Source: Isoetes taiwanensis
Lineage: Eukaryota; Streptophyta; Lycopodiopsida; Isoetales; Isoetaceae
NCBI GenBank assembly: GCA_021234155.1
Contig: JAJEKV010000101.1
Location: 1,677,332-1,741,331, forward strand
DNA: 64,000 nt
Reading direction: 5' to 3'
Position 1 is the stretch's first letter; each line of letters starts with the position of its first letter. The notes beneath the pieces are model-generated. The model was given only the letters and a program-made list of their open reading frames with translations. It searched no databases and was not told where the DNA came from. The translations under genes and the position numbers were made by a program. This document shows, piece after piece, positions 52,612-63,576 of the stretch.

Positions 52612-52971
52612 ACCTCACTTTACTCATCACCACACTCGTCACCACTCACCACGCTTGTCACCACTCACCACACTTGTCACCACTAACCACATTCACCACT
52701 ATTGAGGTGGTATAGAAGATAGTATATCGTATATGGAGTGATGTACGCACATGCATGCGTGCAGGATACTTGCACGTATTCATGATGAGCATTGTATTAT
52801 CTGAAGCAGAGAGAGAAGAACAGAGAGACGGTGTATTGAGAGAGAGGATTTTGATTGATCTAGCTATGGAGATGATGATTCTTTGTATTGTGCATTGTCT
52901 TGATCTGATAGATTGGGCTTGGATTGTTGGGTTTTCATCCTTCTTGCAAGGTTAGAGTTCAGGCTCTAACA
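52612..52971 (+). repeat. 5' LTR of the Gypsy element (start uncertain)
   Basis: The right end is fixed by its match to 59,385-59,430. The left part is a run of CACCAC(A/T)C(G/T)TCACCA-like units (52,624-52,705), shared in style with the start of the shorter 3' LTR. The two LTRs are very unequal: about 300 bp in the middle of this one has no counterpart in the 3' copy. Confidence 0.6.
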
Positions 52972-53162
52972 ATTTGGCGACCACGGTGCTCGACAGACCA
53001 TTGATCGGCAAGAATTTCCATTGAAAAAGGAGTTGTTACCATTGGTATTGGTGATCGTCAGTAAAGAACAACACCATTAAGGAAGGAGCAATTTCTTTGT
53101 GTGAAGGGGATTTTGCCGTAATTGATTTGTGGGGTTCAATTTGACAAAGGGAGCATAGTTTT

Positions 53163-54548
53163 ATGCCCAAGAGAAGTAAGAAGGATATACCACCAAGCTC
53201 TATCGTAACAAGAAGGGGACCGGTGAATCAATCTTTGGGCTCAAAATTGCATCAAGATTCAATTTCGTTTTCAGATTTGGGAGCAGATCTGGGGTCTAAT
53301 TCTCAGATCCAGGAGGTTTTGATTCCATTTACTGATCTAGAAGGTAATCCAATTTCGTTTTTCAAATTGAAGGGGGGTTCAATTTCGTTTTTCCAATTTC
53401 AAGAAACCCAAGAAGAGGCAGAGATGGTTGTTTTACCACCTATGGTATGGGGTTTTCAGATAATGGGGATTCCAAAGTTTGATGATCTGGTGGATCGGGA
53501 TCCTTTGAAGCATATTGTGAAGTTTGAGAGGTCGGCCAGCAATGTAAGTTACCGGCTGGTGATTATTTGCTTTGGTTTCATAGTTCTTTGCAAGATTCAG
53601 TGGAGGAATGGGCATAAACTCAGCCAGATACCATGACATATCAGGAATTAAAGGAAGCATTCATTGCTAATTATCAAGAAGTCCATGTTAAGGATAAGAC
53701 TATGGAAAGGTGTACAAATTTCACACAAAAGGAAGATGAATCAATTAGAGAGTATAATCAGAGGTACATTGCGGTTCTCAAAGCCGTGGTTCATTGGAAG
53801 ATTGCAAGGAATGATATCCAATGGTATGTGAAGGGGCTGAAACGAGCTATTGCTCATAAGGTGAAGGCTAAACAGCCTACAACATTACTAGAGGCACAAA
53901 AGTATGTTCTCAAGGTCAAGATAAGCCGGATACATTCATGAAGTTGCTGCTCCAGAGCATAAAACAGAGGATATTGCAGCCAAGATTTCTAAGCTTACAA
54001 TTGATGAGAAGCCAAGGGAGGTGCAGTTTATTACTTGTGAGTATTGTGGGTCTATTGGGCATTCTGCTACTACATGTAGATTGCTGAAATTCTGCTCAAG
54101 ATGCCAAATAAAGGGCCATAATGATCAAGAATGTAGGGAGAAGAGATTCTTTGAGAGGGCCAATCCGGTATTTGCTGTTATGCAACAAGCACCATCTATT
54201 CCTATTCAACCAATGCAAGCAGCACCTATCATACCACAAGTTCCAATGATGCCACAAGCTCCAATTGCCCAACAAGTTCCAATGGGTTCCACACCAATGG
54301 TGCAGCCAAAACAGGGATGGTATCCAAGTAAGGCTCATTTATATTGCAAGCTATGTGATAAATTCAAGCATGATGAGACTACTTGTTGGAAAATCCATGG
54401 GAAACCAGAATGGGCAACCAACAAGTATCCACCAAAGCAGCAAGTGTTTGAATCAGTACCTCTTCCTAATAATGATGTTCGCATTCAAGATGCAAAGTAC
54501 ATTGAAAATCCTCAAGTTAAGGCTCTTATTGAGGAACTTAAGAAGTAA
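53163..54548 (+). pseudogene. Gypsy gag (capsid and zinc knuckles), frameshifted
   Basis: The first Met at 53,163 starts a gag-like leader. It is followed in another frame (53,633-53,941) by a Retrotrans_gag core with FIANYQEVHVKDKTMERCTN and NQRYIAVLKAVVHWKIARND. From 54,021 three CCHC zinc knuckles are visible: CEYCGSIGHSATTC, CSRCQIKGHNDQEC and, after a Gln/Pro/Met-rich linker, CKLCDKFKHDETTC. Two are normal for gag nucleocapsid; the third is spaced about 90 residues away. The part ends at a TAA (54,546-54,548), after which the same frame continues as linker to about 54,794. Gag packages the element RNA in cytoplasmic particles. Confidence 0.85.
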
Positions 54549-54837
54549 GAGAAGGCAAAATCAGTAGTGAATTGTGGATTTGTTGAGGTGGAGAATGACC
54601 CAATTCAGCAAGAAAAAGAGATTGGAGAAGTAAATGCAGTTACAAGATCACAAAAGGTGGTTCAAGAACCAAGAGTAGTGCCAATTGCGGAGAAGACTAA
54701 GACCTCTTTTCCAAAGGCTTTGAAGGAACAAGCTTTGAAGGTGTCAGCACCTAAGAAGGTGCAATTCAATGTGCTTGCCCACACGAACGTTTGATCTATA
54801 GAAGAAAATCAGCCCATAGTGATGCCTCCTATGGTGG

Positions 54838-55380
54838 ATGAGGAAATTCGAGAATAAAGATGATGTGATCAGCCAAGTTTTGGCCACTAAAGTTACACTT
54901 ACTCTTGAGCAATTGATGCATTATTCTCCAAATTTATTGCAAGAGTTAGGGGGAAGAACAAAATCAAAAATTTCAGTCCAACAAACATCTCAAATGATAC
55001 CAATAAGAGTAGAGTGGAGCCACCAGCCCACGCAATCCAAGGATCCGGGGCCATTTCTTTGTGATGTGAGTATTAATGGATATCTAATCAAAGAGGCCAA
55101 CATAGATACCGGCAGTGGAGTGAATGTAATGCCTTACCACATAATGCTTCAAGTTGGATTAAAAATGATGGAACCGACAACTATGATGCTCAAAGCATTC
55201 AATCAAATGAAGGTGCAACCTATGGGAGTCATAAGAAATGTTTTATGCAAGGTTTATGAGGTGGAAGCAATCTTGGATTTCATGGTTTTGAAATTTCCGA
55301 GAGAATGTGCATCTTTGAAACTTATACTTTGTTCTTTGAGTCGTACATGGTTAGATGCCGTACAAGCCGAGACTTCATGA
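54838..55380 (+). pseudogene. Gypsy aspartic protease
   Basis: The active-site motif is IDTGSGVNV, with Asp at residue 90 of this frame. The preceding VSINGYLIKEA strand and the following HIMLQVGLKM match retropepsin folds of Gypsy elements. The protease cleaves the gag-pol polyprotein. The frame differs from that of gag and of the reverse transcriptase, and stop codons separate it from both. Confidence 0.82.
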
Positions 55381-55392
55381 AGGAAGCGTGAA

Positions 55393-56178
55393 ATGAACAT
55401 CTGTCAAGGGGAACACAAGGTTACTATAGATCATCATCTGAAATCAGCAAAAGGTACCTTTCTTTGCAATCCTTCTTTGAGCAGCCCGCAGTTAGAAATC
55501 GGCAAAGAGAATGCTATGGTGTCCGGGCAGCAAGGTCTTAGTTGTTTTCATGTCTTGGAAGTGGGTGACAAGGAAGATAAGACTTTGTACAAGTGGTTAA
55601 AAGGTACCCAAATTTCAGAAATATGTCATTTACAGCAGCAAGTTGCCGATAAATATATCCAAAGACTTGAAAGTATTGGTGAAGATGAGTTACAAGAGAC
55701 TCTTGTGAACATGCAGGAAGAGTCCATTCAAAGACCCATTGGGGAGACTTTATTCCAGCAAGGAATTGATCAAGATCAAGTAGAGATGCTGATTTTGACA
55801 TCAAGCATGGATGGGGTAAACAGAAATCAGCCCACTATACAAGTACAAGCAGCTTGGTGGCATGCGCACATTCTGGAGGATGAGGTAAATCAGATCAGTC
55901 CATATTCACCACAGTCATTACAGTCAACACATGCACCAAATTCATCACAATCATCACATCCACCACATCCATTACATCACCCACAGTCATCCTGCGCACC
56001 ACATTCATCAACATCACCATATTCACCACAATCACCACATTCACCACATTCGTCACCACACTCACCACCTTCATTACATCACCACATTCAAATAAGAACA
56101 TCAATATTTCTCAAGGAAATCAAGAAGAATTGGTTACTATTGGAGGAGATCTTAGTCAAGAGGAGGAACGCGAATTGA
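55393..56178 (+). pseudogene. Gypsy linker with Ser/Pro/His tandem repeats
   Basis: This frame links the protease to the reverse transcriptase. Residues about 175-235 are a low-complexity Ser/Pro/His tract (units such as PHSPQSPHS) encoded by TCACCACA-like DNA repeats at 55,900-56,090. The repeat unit resembles the CACCAC array of the LTRs. The upstream half has LEIGKENAMVSGQQG-type sequence that I cannot assign. The frame ends at 56,178 and overlaps a second frame (56,130-56,330) carrying ELISLLREFRDVLARNYKEL, the usual start of Gypsy reverse transcriptase. Confidence 0.7.
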
Positions 56179-56353
56179 TATCTTTATTAAGAGAATTCAG
56201 GGATGTTTTGGCAAGAAATTACAAAGAATTGAAAGGCATTCCACCAGAGGTTGTGGTGCATACTATTGATTTGAAACAAGGATCAAAACCAGTCCAACAA
56301 GCTCAAAGGCTTAATGAGTCCAAAGAATAGAGGAGCAAGTAAAGGCTGAAGTT

Positions 56354-57604
56354 ATGAAGCTTTTGGAGGCGGGATTTATTGTACCAGTGCCAAATTCAGA
56401 TTGGATCAGTTCTATTGTCCCAGTGAGAAAGCCAAATAACTCAATCCGAGTATGCATTTATTACAGGGATCTCAATAAAGCTACCAAAAGAGATCATTTT
56501 CCTACACCATTCATAGACACTTTATTGGATATTGTTGCAGGAAATCAGGCCTATTCGTTCTTGGATGGTTATTCAGGATATAATCAGATCCAAATCTATC
56601 CACCACATCAAGCAATGACGGCTTTTCGAACACCTTTTGGCATCTATGCTTACAAGGTATTACCTTTTGGCCTCACAAATGCTCCAGCCATATTTCAGCG
56701 AGCTATGACATATGCTTTTCATGATATTTTAGACTTTTTGAGAGTCTTTATAGATGACTTAACAGTGTTTTCGAATCCAAGAAGGGATCACTTGGATCAT
56801 CTCAGAAAAGTTCTTGAAAGATGCCGATTGTATGGCATAAGTTTGAATCCTGCTAAGTGTATTTTCTTCACGAGAGGAGGAAAATTATTGGGCAATTATG
56901 TTTCAGAAAAGGGATTACAAGTGGATCATGGTAAGATTACAGCCTTGGAGAAGGTTAAACCACCTACAAATGTATCACAAGTGAGAAGCTTATATGGCCA
57001 ACTCAGTTTTAGTAGGAGGTATTTGCACAATTTTGCTAAAGTAACTCAGCCACTTGTGGATTGTATGAAGCAAGGGCAGAATTTTAGATGGAAGGAGGAC
57101 GCTCAAGAAGCATTTGAATGGTGCCTTGGACAATTGAAAGAAAGAACTTTGCTGATTCCTCCAAGAATGAGTGACCCTTTTCATTTATTCTTTACTGTTT
57201 GGGAGCAAGCTTTGGCTGTCATACTATGTCAGAAAAATCAGCAAAAGCATTATGATGTGAATTACTATGCTAGCAGGTTGTTAACTCCACAAGAGCAGAA
57301 ATGGACTCATATGGAGCATCTTGGGTTGGCATTGAAGTGGGCCTTGAATAAATTTAGACATTATCTTCTTCCTTCACAATGGAATTCAGCAAATGTACAG
57401 TATGTTTACATTCATATGGATGTGAACCCATTGCCATGCATTTACAACAAGACTGTACAAGATCCTAAGTTTACAAGATGGGCTCTTATCATACAAGAAT
57501 TTGAGTTGAAGTATGTTAAGATGACTCAAGGAGCTCATAATCCAAGTGCCTATTTGAGTAGTGGTGCTGAAATAGAAGAGGAAACAGACCAGCCGATGGC
57601 TTGA
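56354..57604 (+). pseudogene. Gypsy reverse transcriptase and RNase H
   Basis: The 416-codon frame contains the RT palm and fingers: VPVRKPNNSIRVCIYYRDLN, FLDGYSGYNQIQI (residues 69-81), FGIYAYKVLPFGLTNAPAIF and the catalytic FIDD at residues 132-135, an uncommon form of the YxDD box. RNase H follows, with YYASRLLTPQEQKWTHMEHL and KFRHYLLP. Its first catalytic Asp, normally in a T-D-A-S motif, is replaced (FTVWEQAL), and the usual HTDH-like box is HMDVN, so RNase H looks inactive. The frame ends in NPSAYLSSG, equivalent to the NxxADxLSR end of intact elements. Upstream Met and template-binding residues lie in a different frame (56,130-56,330). Confidence 0.93.
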
Positions 57605-57649
57605 TTCGGATAATGGTGTATTACAAGGGTTCATTGAGACCGTGGATCT

Positions 57650-58922
57650 TTGGTATGCCAATATATACAGGTATTTGCAAGATCAGACTTATCCTTCATC
57701 ATTTTCAAGCAACAAAAGCATGCTCTTAGAGTACAAGCAGCTGGTTATGTGGTGCATGAAGCTATTCTTTATAAGAAAACTATGGAAGGTCTCTTATTAA
57801 GATGTGTTGCTTTGGTCAAAACTCATGATTTGTTGCGGCAAGCACATGATTGTCGTGGGGAATTTTGCAGCGGAACCCACAGACTAGGAAGATCCTTCAT
57901 TGGGGATATTATTGGCCAACTCTGTACAAGGATACTAGAGACTTTGTTAGCAAATGTGAGAAGTGTCAATGGCATAAACAATTAACAGGCCACAATAATA
58001 TGCCATTCCATCCTATTTTAAGTGTTGGTCCATTTCATATGTGGGGATTGGATTACATTGGGCCTATCAATCCTCCATCTTCCAAAGGTCATAAGTATAT
58101 CTTGGCAGCCACATGTATGTTTACGAAGTGGGTAGAAGCAATTCCAAAGAAAAGCATGCTCTGAGAAAATACCACAGTAAGCTTTCTTTATCATAATTTG
58201 ATTTCTCGGTTTGGTGTTCAACCATTCTTTTGTCTGACCGGGGAAGTCATTTCATGGGAAAAGTAGTAGCTCAGTTAACAGAAAAGATTGGTGTTCAACA
58301 CGTGCAAGCTTCTGCTTATTATCCACAGGGCAATGGGCAAGCTGAGTCTACTAACAAAATTCTGAAAGCTATCTTGGCCAAAACAGTGAAGGATAATAAA
58401 AGAAATTGGCATGAAGCCTTGACAGGTGCCTTATGGAGTTTCAGGTGTACTTACAAGTTGGCTACAGGATTTACACCATTTGAATTGGTTTATGGAGTGC
58501 AAGCTGTGATGCCTATTCATTTGGACATTCCTTTGTGTTCATTTGTGGAGTTACCTTATTATGAGAATTTAGGAGAAGTTCCAACTCCAAATCAAGTGCA
58601 TAATAGGATGGATGATTTGTTGCAATTGCAAGAGATGAGACAAGAAGCAGCAGACTTCAATATGAGGCATAAACAGAAAGTAAAGCTTCTCAAAGACAAG
58701 TTACAGGTTGTCAATCCATTTGAGGAAGGGCAATTGGTGTTGTGCAGGACCACTAAGCAGCATTTATCTAAATTTCAAAGCCCATGGGAAGGCCCATTTC
58801 TGATTGATAAAGAGGTACCAGGTGGGACTTTCTACTTGATGACTCCAGAAGGGGAATTGTTGCCTAATCCCAGAAACGGCAAGGATCTCAGGCCTTATCT
58901 TGAAAGAGAAGTGCTATTCTAA
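57650..58922 (+). pseudogene. Gypsy integrase, frameshifted
   Basis: The zinc-binding N domain is split by a shift: LLRQAHDC (57,650 frame) and FVSKCEKCQWHKQ (57,850 frame). The catalytic core has Asp in WGLDYIGPINPPSS, Asp in SDRGSHFMGK and Glu in NGQAESTNKIL. The last two are spaced exactly D-35-E. A stop at 58,162 and a shift before 58,230 separate the first Asp from the rest. The C-terminal 230-codon frame ends with SPWEGPFLI, GGTFYLMTPEG and NGKDLRPYLE, a GPY/F-like module. Integrase inserts element DNA into the chromosome. The remaining frame is long and clean, so decay is moderate. Confidence 0.9.
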
Positions 58923-59341
58923 GGGATTCAGATTTGGCATAGCTCCAATTACAGAGAATTTGTGGAGAATTTTTGGGTTACAGCAGGTCGTTTTTCTGTA
59001 AAAACAGATGGTGACAGTTCCATAATACACAATCTATCCTACATCAAAAGATGTGTTTCGGCGATACGAATCCAACGAGCTATGGTGCAGGTCAAACGGA
59101 GTTCTGGAACTCAAGATATCAGCTTTCAAAGTTTGCCATAGTTACAGAGGCTCTGTTTCGTCACTGTCATTTTGGACCAATTTGTTTTGTATCAGTCATT
59201 TGGATTTGAGGAGGGTAATCTTTTTTTTAATCATACATGTAAATGTGTCATTTGGGGACATGTCCCAAGGACCATAGTAGTATGTTTTGTTGTGGGTTCT
59301 CCGCCACGGAGTGGCATATTTTCCCACTGTGGTCGCCACTG
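58923..59341 (+). other. Gypsy 3' untranslated region
   Basis: This is non-coding sequence between the integrase stop and the recognisable 3' LTR. A purine stretch (GAGGAGGG, about 59,208-59,215) could be a polypurine tract. GTGGTCGCCA at 59,329-59,338 is the exact complement of the first ten bases of the primer-binding site. Confidence 0.5.
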
Positions 59342-59430
59342 TTGGGGTGATCACCATTCACCACACTCATCACCACACTCGTTGTTGGATTTTTCATCCT
59401 TCTTGCAAGGTTAGAGTTCAGGCTCTAACA
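59342..59430 (+). repeat. 3' LTR remnant of the Gypsy element
   Basis: It begins TGTTGGGGTGATCACCATTC, continues with CACCACACTC units and then joins directly to GTTGGATTTTTCATCCTTCT and the shared LTR end. Relative to the left LTR it lacks about 300 bp, consistent with an internal deletion or recombination between the CACCAC units. Confidence 0.65.
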
Positions 59431-60412
59431 GTCTATAGCAAATTCTTCCCTAATATCTGGCATGTCCACAGCCCGTACGTGCGCTCCTGCCCGCTGCCCA
59501 GCCACCTTCACATGCTTTCCAAATCCAAAGCTTTCACACACATGCATAAATTCTCAAACAAACCCACCCAAAATCAGAAAATCCTCCCTTAAGCCAACTA
59601 AGCTCCTCAAACTTGCCTAAATATACCCTTTTCTATACAATACCATACAGAAATCTTAGTTCTCACTATTGCCAATCTACCATACCCGTTTCTATACAAT
59701 ACCGTACCGAAATCTTAGTCCTCACTATTGCCAATATACCCCTCCCCTCCCCCCCCCAAATGCTAAACGAATTGGGCAAACTATGTTATCACAACGTTAT
59801 ATAATGCAGCTTCATTTTTTTTATTTTTTTTTTAATATTTGTTTGAACCTAATTTTTCTGGGCTGATAAAGATTTTAGAGTTGACATGTGTATGCAACAT
59901 TTTAAGGAAAAAAACTATGTTGTCCAAGATTTCTTAGATTATGGATCTATGACGGATCCGTCTTCTGGCGAAGTATCTCACATAATAGATGCTTCTTGCC
60001 TCCTCCGAAATAATCTCGAATATGGCGAAGCCCAGGGTTAGGTTATCTCAGATCTGTGGGCATCTTTGTGCTCCAATCTTTAAGCTTAGATTTGTGGGTA
60101 TTTTTGTGCTCTAATCTTTAAGCTTGGATGTAGAAGACAGAGGCAAGCTGTGCGGTTGGGATAAAAAATGACATCCATGGTTGCAGCTGTGGCTACAGTC
60201 TCCGCCCTTGCTGCCTTTTCTTCAGAAGTTTTTACAAGCCACTTAACCCAACAAGGCTCTAAATGTGTCTGTGCTTTTACTTTTTCTTTATGTAGCATCA
60301 CATGATCCTAGACCTGAATTCTGCTCCGATTCGAGCTCGCACCTTTGTTAGCTGCTCCAAAGATCTGTTGAAAAAAATAAAGCAAAGTTACAATATAAAA
60401 ATCGAAGAATTA
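59431..60412. other. No gene; two short tandem duplications
   Basis: About 59,627-59,745 holds two 57-bp units containing TTTCTATACAATACC and GAAATCTTAGT. About 60,048-60,128 holds two 40-bp units containing GTGGG(C/T)AT and CTTTAAGCTT. No protein is recognised. Confidence 0.6.
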
Positions 60413-60815
60413 AGGGCCTTTTTCCACAATAGTCGCAAAATATGGCTGTCATATACCATATACGACATCATTTGTGACTCGGGGCTAAAAACAAAACACA
60501 CAAATTTAACATTGTTTTTCCATTGCATGGAAGTCATAAAATATGACACCACAAAAATACTAGTGGAAAACCATAAAAAAATAAAACACATCTTATATAT
60601 TTTTAAATAAGACTAGGTGTCTTATATTTTATGGCGGGGGAAATTCCCTGGAATAAAATAAGACTCCATTTACAATCCAAACCTATTCCGAACCTAAATA
60701 AGACATGTCTTATTTTCATAGTGGAAAAATGATTTTTTTTAAGACAATAGGTAGCCAAACATCATTTGATATAATATGTGACTTTTAGAAATACGACTAC
60801 CATGAAAAAGGGCCT
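60413..60815. mobile_element. MITE of about 403 bp, TA-flanked
   Basis: The left end is AGGGCCTTTTTC and the right end, read inward, is AGGCCCTTTTTC. After a short diverged stretch both arms share TAGTCG. Both ends are flanked by TA, as in Stowaway/Tc1-mariner type (TA) or, with a degenerate third base, PIF/Harbinger (TWA) elements. No coding capacity is seen. A perfect 20-bp palindrome lies inside at 60,696-60,715. Confidence 0.65.
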
Positions 60816-62754
60816 TAGAAGCACATGCTGCTCTTATAGCACTTTTCATTCTAACTAGGAATCTCCAAAGCTGTATTTTGTTTGCAGGATAAGAACCTCG
60901 GACATAACCAGCCAGCACTTGCACTGGATTATTGGGTCACAGTTAGCCGAATTTAGATGCATTGGTGTATGCTCTTAAAAGCCCTATTTTTTTTTTCTTT
61001 GAGCAAAGGCTGCCCCACACTTCAGCGAGTCTTCAGTGCCCATTCTTCAGATCCATCGCCATGGACCTGTCAACTTTGAATTTTTATTGTTACTAGTAGA
61101 GGAACAAGCGCATGATTCCAGCAGAGAAACTGGAAACTCTAGCACAAGCCATACCAATGGATCTTCAGTTGCAGATGGCTATATGCATGAAGCTCTGCTC
61201 ATCTAGAAACAAAGGTATGCTTTTTCTTCCATTCTTCATTTGCTTTGTGGGCATGCAATTAAGAAACTCTACCAACATTGTGGGTGTAAAATTCACTGGC
61301 TGTGGTGGCCAACGCAGTAAAGGCAACAGATAGAAACAGAGGGGACTAGCTTATTGACATATGCTCCGATTTTTCCACTAGGGTTCGATTTATTTTAGTA
61401 TGCAGAAGGAACATCATGGAAGGCCAAGTATCCTATCAATTTACTTACCATCCTGGCAAAGTAGTTACATAAATGGCAAACATTGATTCATAATAACACA
61501 TTTTGTTTCTTTGACATGCACTAGCAAAAACCTGCTCCCTTGATTACTTCAGGCTTATTTCATGTTTAAAAAGCTTTTCACTTGTGGATTCATTGTGAGA
61601 AGCATTCAAAGCATCAAATTCTACATTTAGTAAGCTTCACTATTCTCTTATATTCACAGGATAGTAAGATTTATGTGAATAAATTAAAGGGCCATCAAGA
61701 CAAAGGAGATATGCCAGGATGCGAAAGAAGCAAGCAACATAGTCCATCTATCTAACTATCATTGAACTTATGTAGTGAGGTGCTTTCAGTCTTTTGCATT
61801 AAAAACTAGGTGACGAATGATCTGTCCAGCATGTGTGGGATGAAGATAATAGCGACACTAAAGGCATCTCATTTGAAAATTTGACAAGTGTAATTTTGTT
61901 TTAAAGTGACGGATTTAATGGCTACTCTAAATAAGAATTCTCAGATGTGTGGTTATTGCTGCACATGCTCTGGCATTGCTTTATCATTGTAAAACCATTG
62001 CATTTCCTGATTTGGGAAGTGGGAGAGTTTGGAATACAACAATGAAAAGGAGTGATATGTTATGCAAGTCAAATTTTATAGCTACAGTTGACATGTTTGG
62101 ATTGACATGTTTGGATTGTACTATTGCCTATTGTTCTGCTTGAATGGAGAAATATGAATGCAAGGTCAAATTGTTGCAGTGCTCGAACCAAATTGTTGTG
62201 GTAGGTTTATCATCCCATGTCTAATGGACATATTGGATACAATAATAATACAATAAGTGCACCATCAATTTGAACGTTAATATTCATTTTCCTTAAAGGA
62301 TGTTAATACCTCCCTTTAAACAATATGCCAGAAATAAATCCAAGAGGATTCATAAGACTATTACAACATCTGCATAAAGTCTCTCTGTAACACTGAACAA
62401 AACAATTTCATTTCATAAATTTTTGGAATTATTATCAAGCACACTTTGGAAGGATCATGTAGCAATTTTCTTTAAAGAATTAATTGTTATCAACCACGTG
62501 TTAGAAGGATCATGTTAGCAATTTTCTTTAAAGAATTGTTATCTAATTACACTTTGGAATGACATGCAATTTTCATTTGCCTTGACCTATATGCGTAAAG
62601 AGTAAGCCTCTTAGTTCATGTGATATTCATAACACAACAACTTTTAGTCCATTTCTCACATAGCATGGGATAACCCTATCGTACATGTTGATCTATAATA
62701 TATAATATGCTTTGTGACGTACGTTTCATGACGACTTGATCATGGTATGGAGTA
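60816..62754. other. No recognisable gene
   Basis: AT-rich sequence. Frames up to about 73 codons (61,112-61,333 plus) resemble no family. A short local duplication at about 62,450-62,550 contains two copies of AGCAATTTTCTTTAAAGAAT. Confidence 0.5.
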
Positions 62755-62893
62755 GATAACGCCCTGGGCCGAGGGTGTTACTGAAAAAAAAATTTGAGGG
62801 TCATCAAAATGGCGGGGTGTCTTGGCATCTCCGCCGCCATTTTGATGGCCCTTTGAATTTTTTGAAGTAACACCCGAGGGCCAGGGCGTTATC
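62755..62893. mobile_element. Foldback (long hairpin) element
   Basis: The two arms are near-complementary along about 60 bases. GATAACGCCCTGGGCC at the left pairs with the end GGCCAGGGCGTTATC, then GAGGGTGTTACT with AGTAACACCC, then ATCAAAATGGCGG with CCGCCATTTTGAT. The loop is about 18 bases (near 62,815-62,832). It could be a foldback transposon, a MITE dimer or a source of hairpin small RNA. No target-site duplication is evident. Confidence 0.8.
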
Positions 62894-62895
62894 GC

Positions 62896-63079
62896 CCTTA
62901 ACACACTGCCCCGAGAGTTTTGGGCCATCCGATCATTATCAAAATCGATCTGGATCCGTTCATTTCATAACATCCTAGGGTGTTATGGAGTAGCAGTGTG
63001 TTATAGCTCCAGTAACACACTGATCAAGATTGATCTGAACCGTTGGATCACTATAAACTTGAGGGGCAGTGTGTTAAGG
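62896..63079. mobile_element. Small MITE with 17-bp terminal inverted repeats
   Basis: CCTTAACACACTGCCCC at 62,896-62,912 is the exact inverted complement of 63,063-63,079. Internal sequence repeats GTGTTA/TAACAC motifs and contains GATCTGAACCGTTGGATC, a phrase often met in plant MITEs. It starts two bases after the neighbouring foldback and shares TAACAC(C) motifs with it, so the two may form one composite element. Confidence 0.72.
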
Positions 63080-63576
63080 TGGGCATCTCCAATTTTAGAT
63101 TTGAATTTCATCGGATATTTATTAGTCATTTAATAGTTTAATAGTTTTATGTATCCATCAACTATGGTTACCTTAGTTTGTGCTTTTTTGCTTACTTGAC
63201 TCCCTTTCTTTTTTAAACAGGCAACTGTAGTGTAGTTATGTTTGCGAGTGTAGTTTGGGTCCAATACTTGAACCAAAAAAATTTGCCGCTCGTGATAAAT
63301 TTCTTGCATAAAATACTTCGCCTAGCTTTCCCCAAAAGAAAAGACACACCAGGCCTAGCTTTAGAAGAAGTGGAACTTGCAATTTGCTCGAGTGGCCATA
63401 GGAGATGTGGGACTTGCAATTTCACCAAAATGCAGCCAAGGCACACTAACCACAATACTGAAGTAAAAGCCAGTGCAAGGCTTAAAGCAGATGTTTTATT
63501 TGCAAAAATATGGCGAAAAAGAATTGCCTTCAAATATATAGGCTCTCAAAGATGAAGCTTTTGTACAGATCGAGCA
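63080..63576. other. Flank of the transporter gene, no gene seen
   Basis: A frame of about 105 codons exists on each strand at 63,213-63,555, but they are antisense to each other and match nothing. This is probably 3' UTR or downstream flank of the minus-strand transporter gene. Confidence 0.5.

Larger units (their letters stand above)
52612..59430 (+). mobile_element. Ty3/Gypsy LTR retrotransposon, degenerate
   Basis: This plus-strand element has gag, protease, reverse transcriptase, RNase H and integrase in the Gypsy order. LTR 3' ends match at 52,971 and 59,430 (TTCTTGCAAGGTTAGAGTTC then AGGCTCTAACA). A likely primer-binding site, TGGCGACCACGGTGCTCG, starts 4 bases after the left LTR; I could not assign the tRNA. 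At least six frameshifts and stops break the polyprotein, so the element cannot encode its own proteins. The integrase ends in a GPY/F-like module without a chromodomain, which argues against the chromovirus branch. No target-site duplication was found, and the left LTR start is uncertain. Confidence 0.92.

Noticed and set aside
63213-63555. Antisense pair of about 105-codon frames
   Set aside because: There is no family similarity on either strand; it is probably transporter gene flank.
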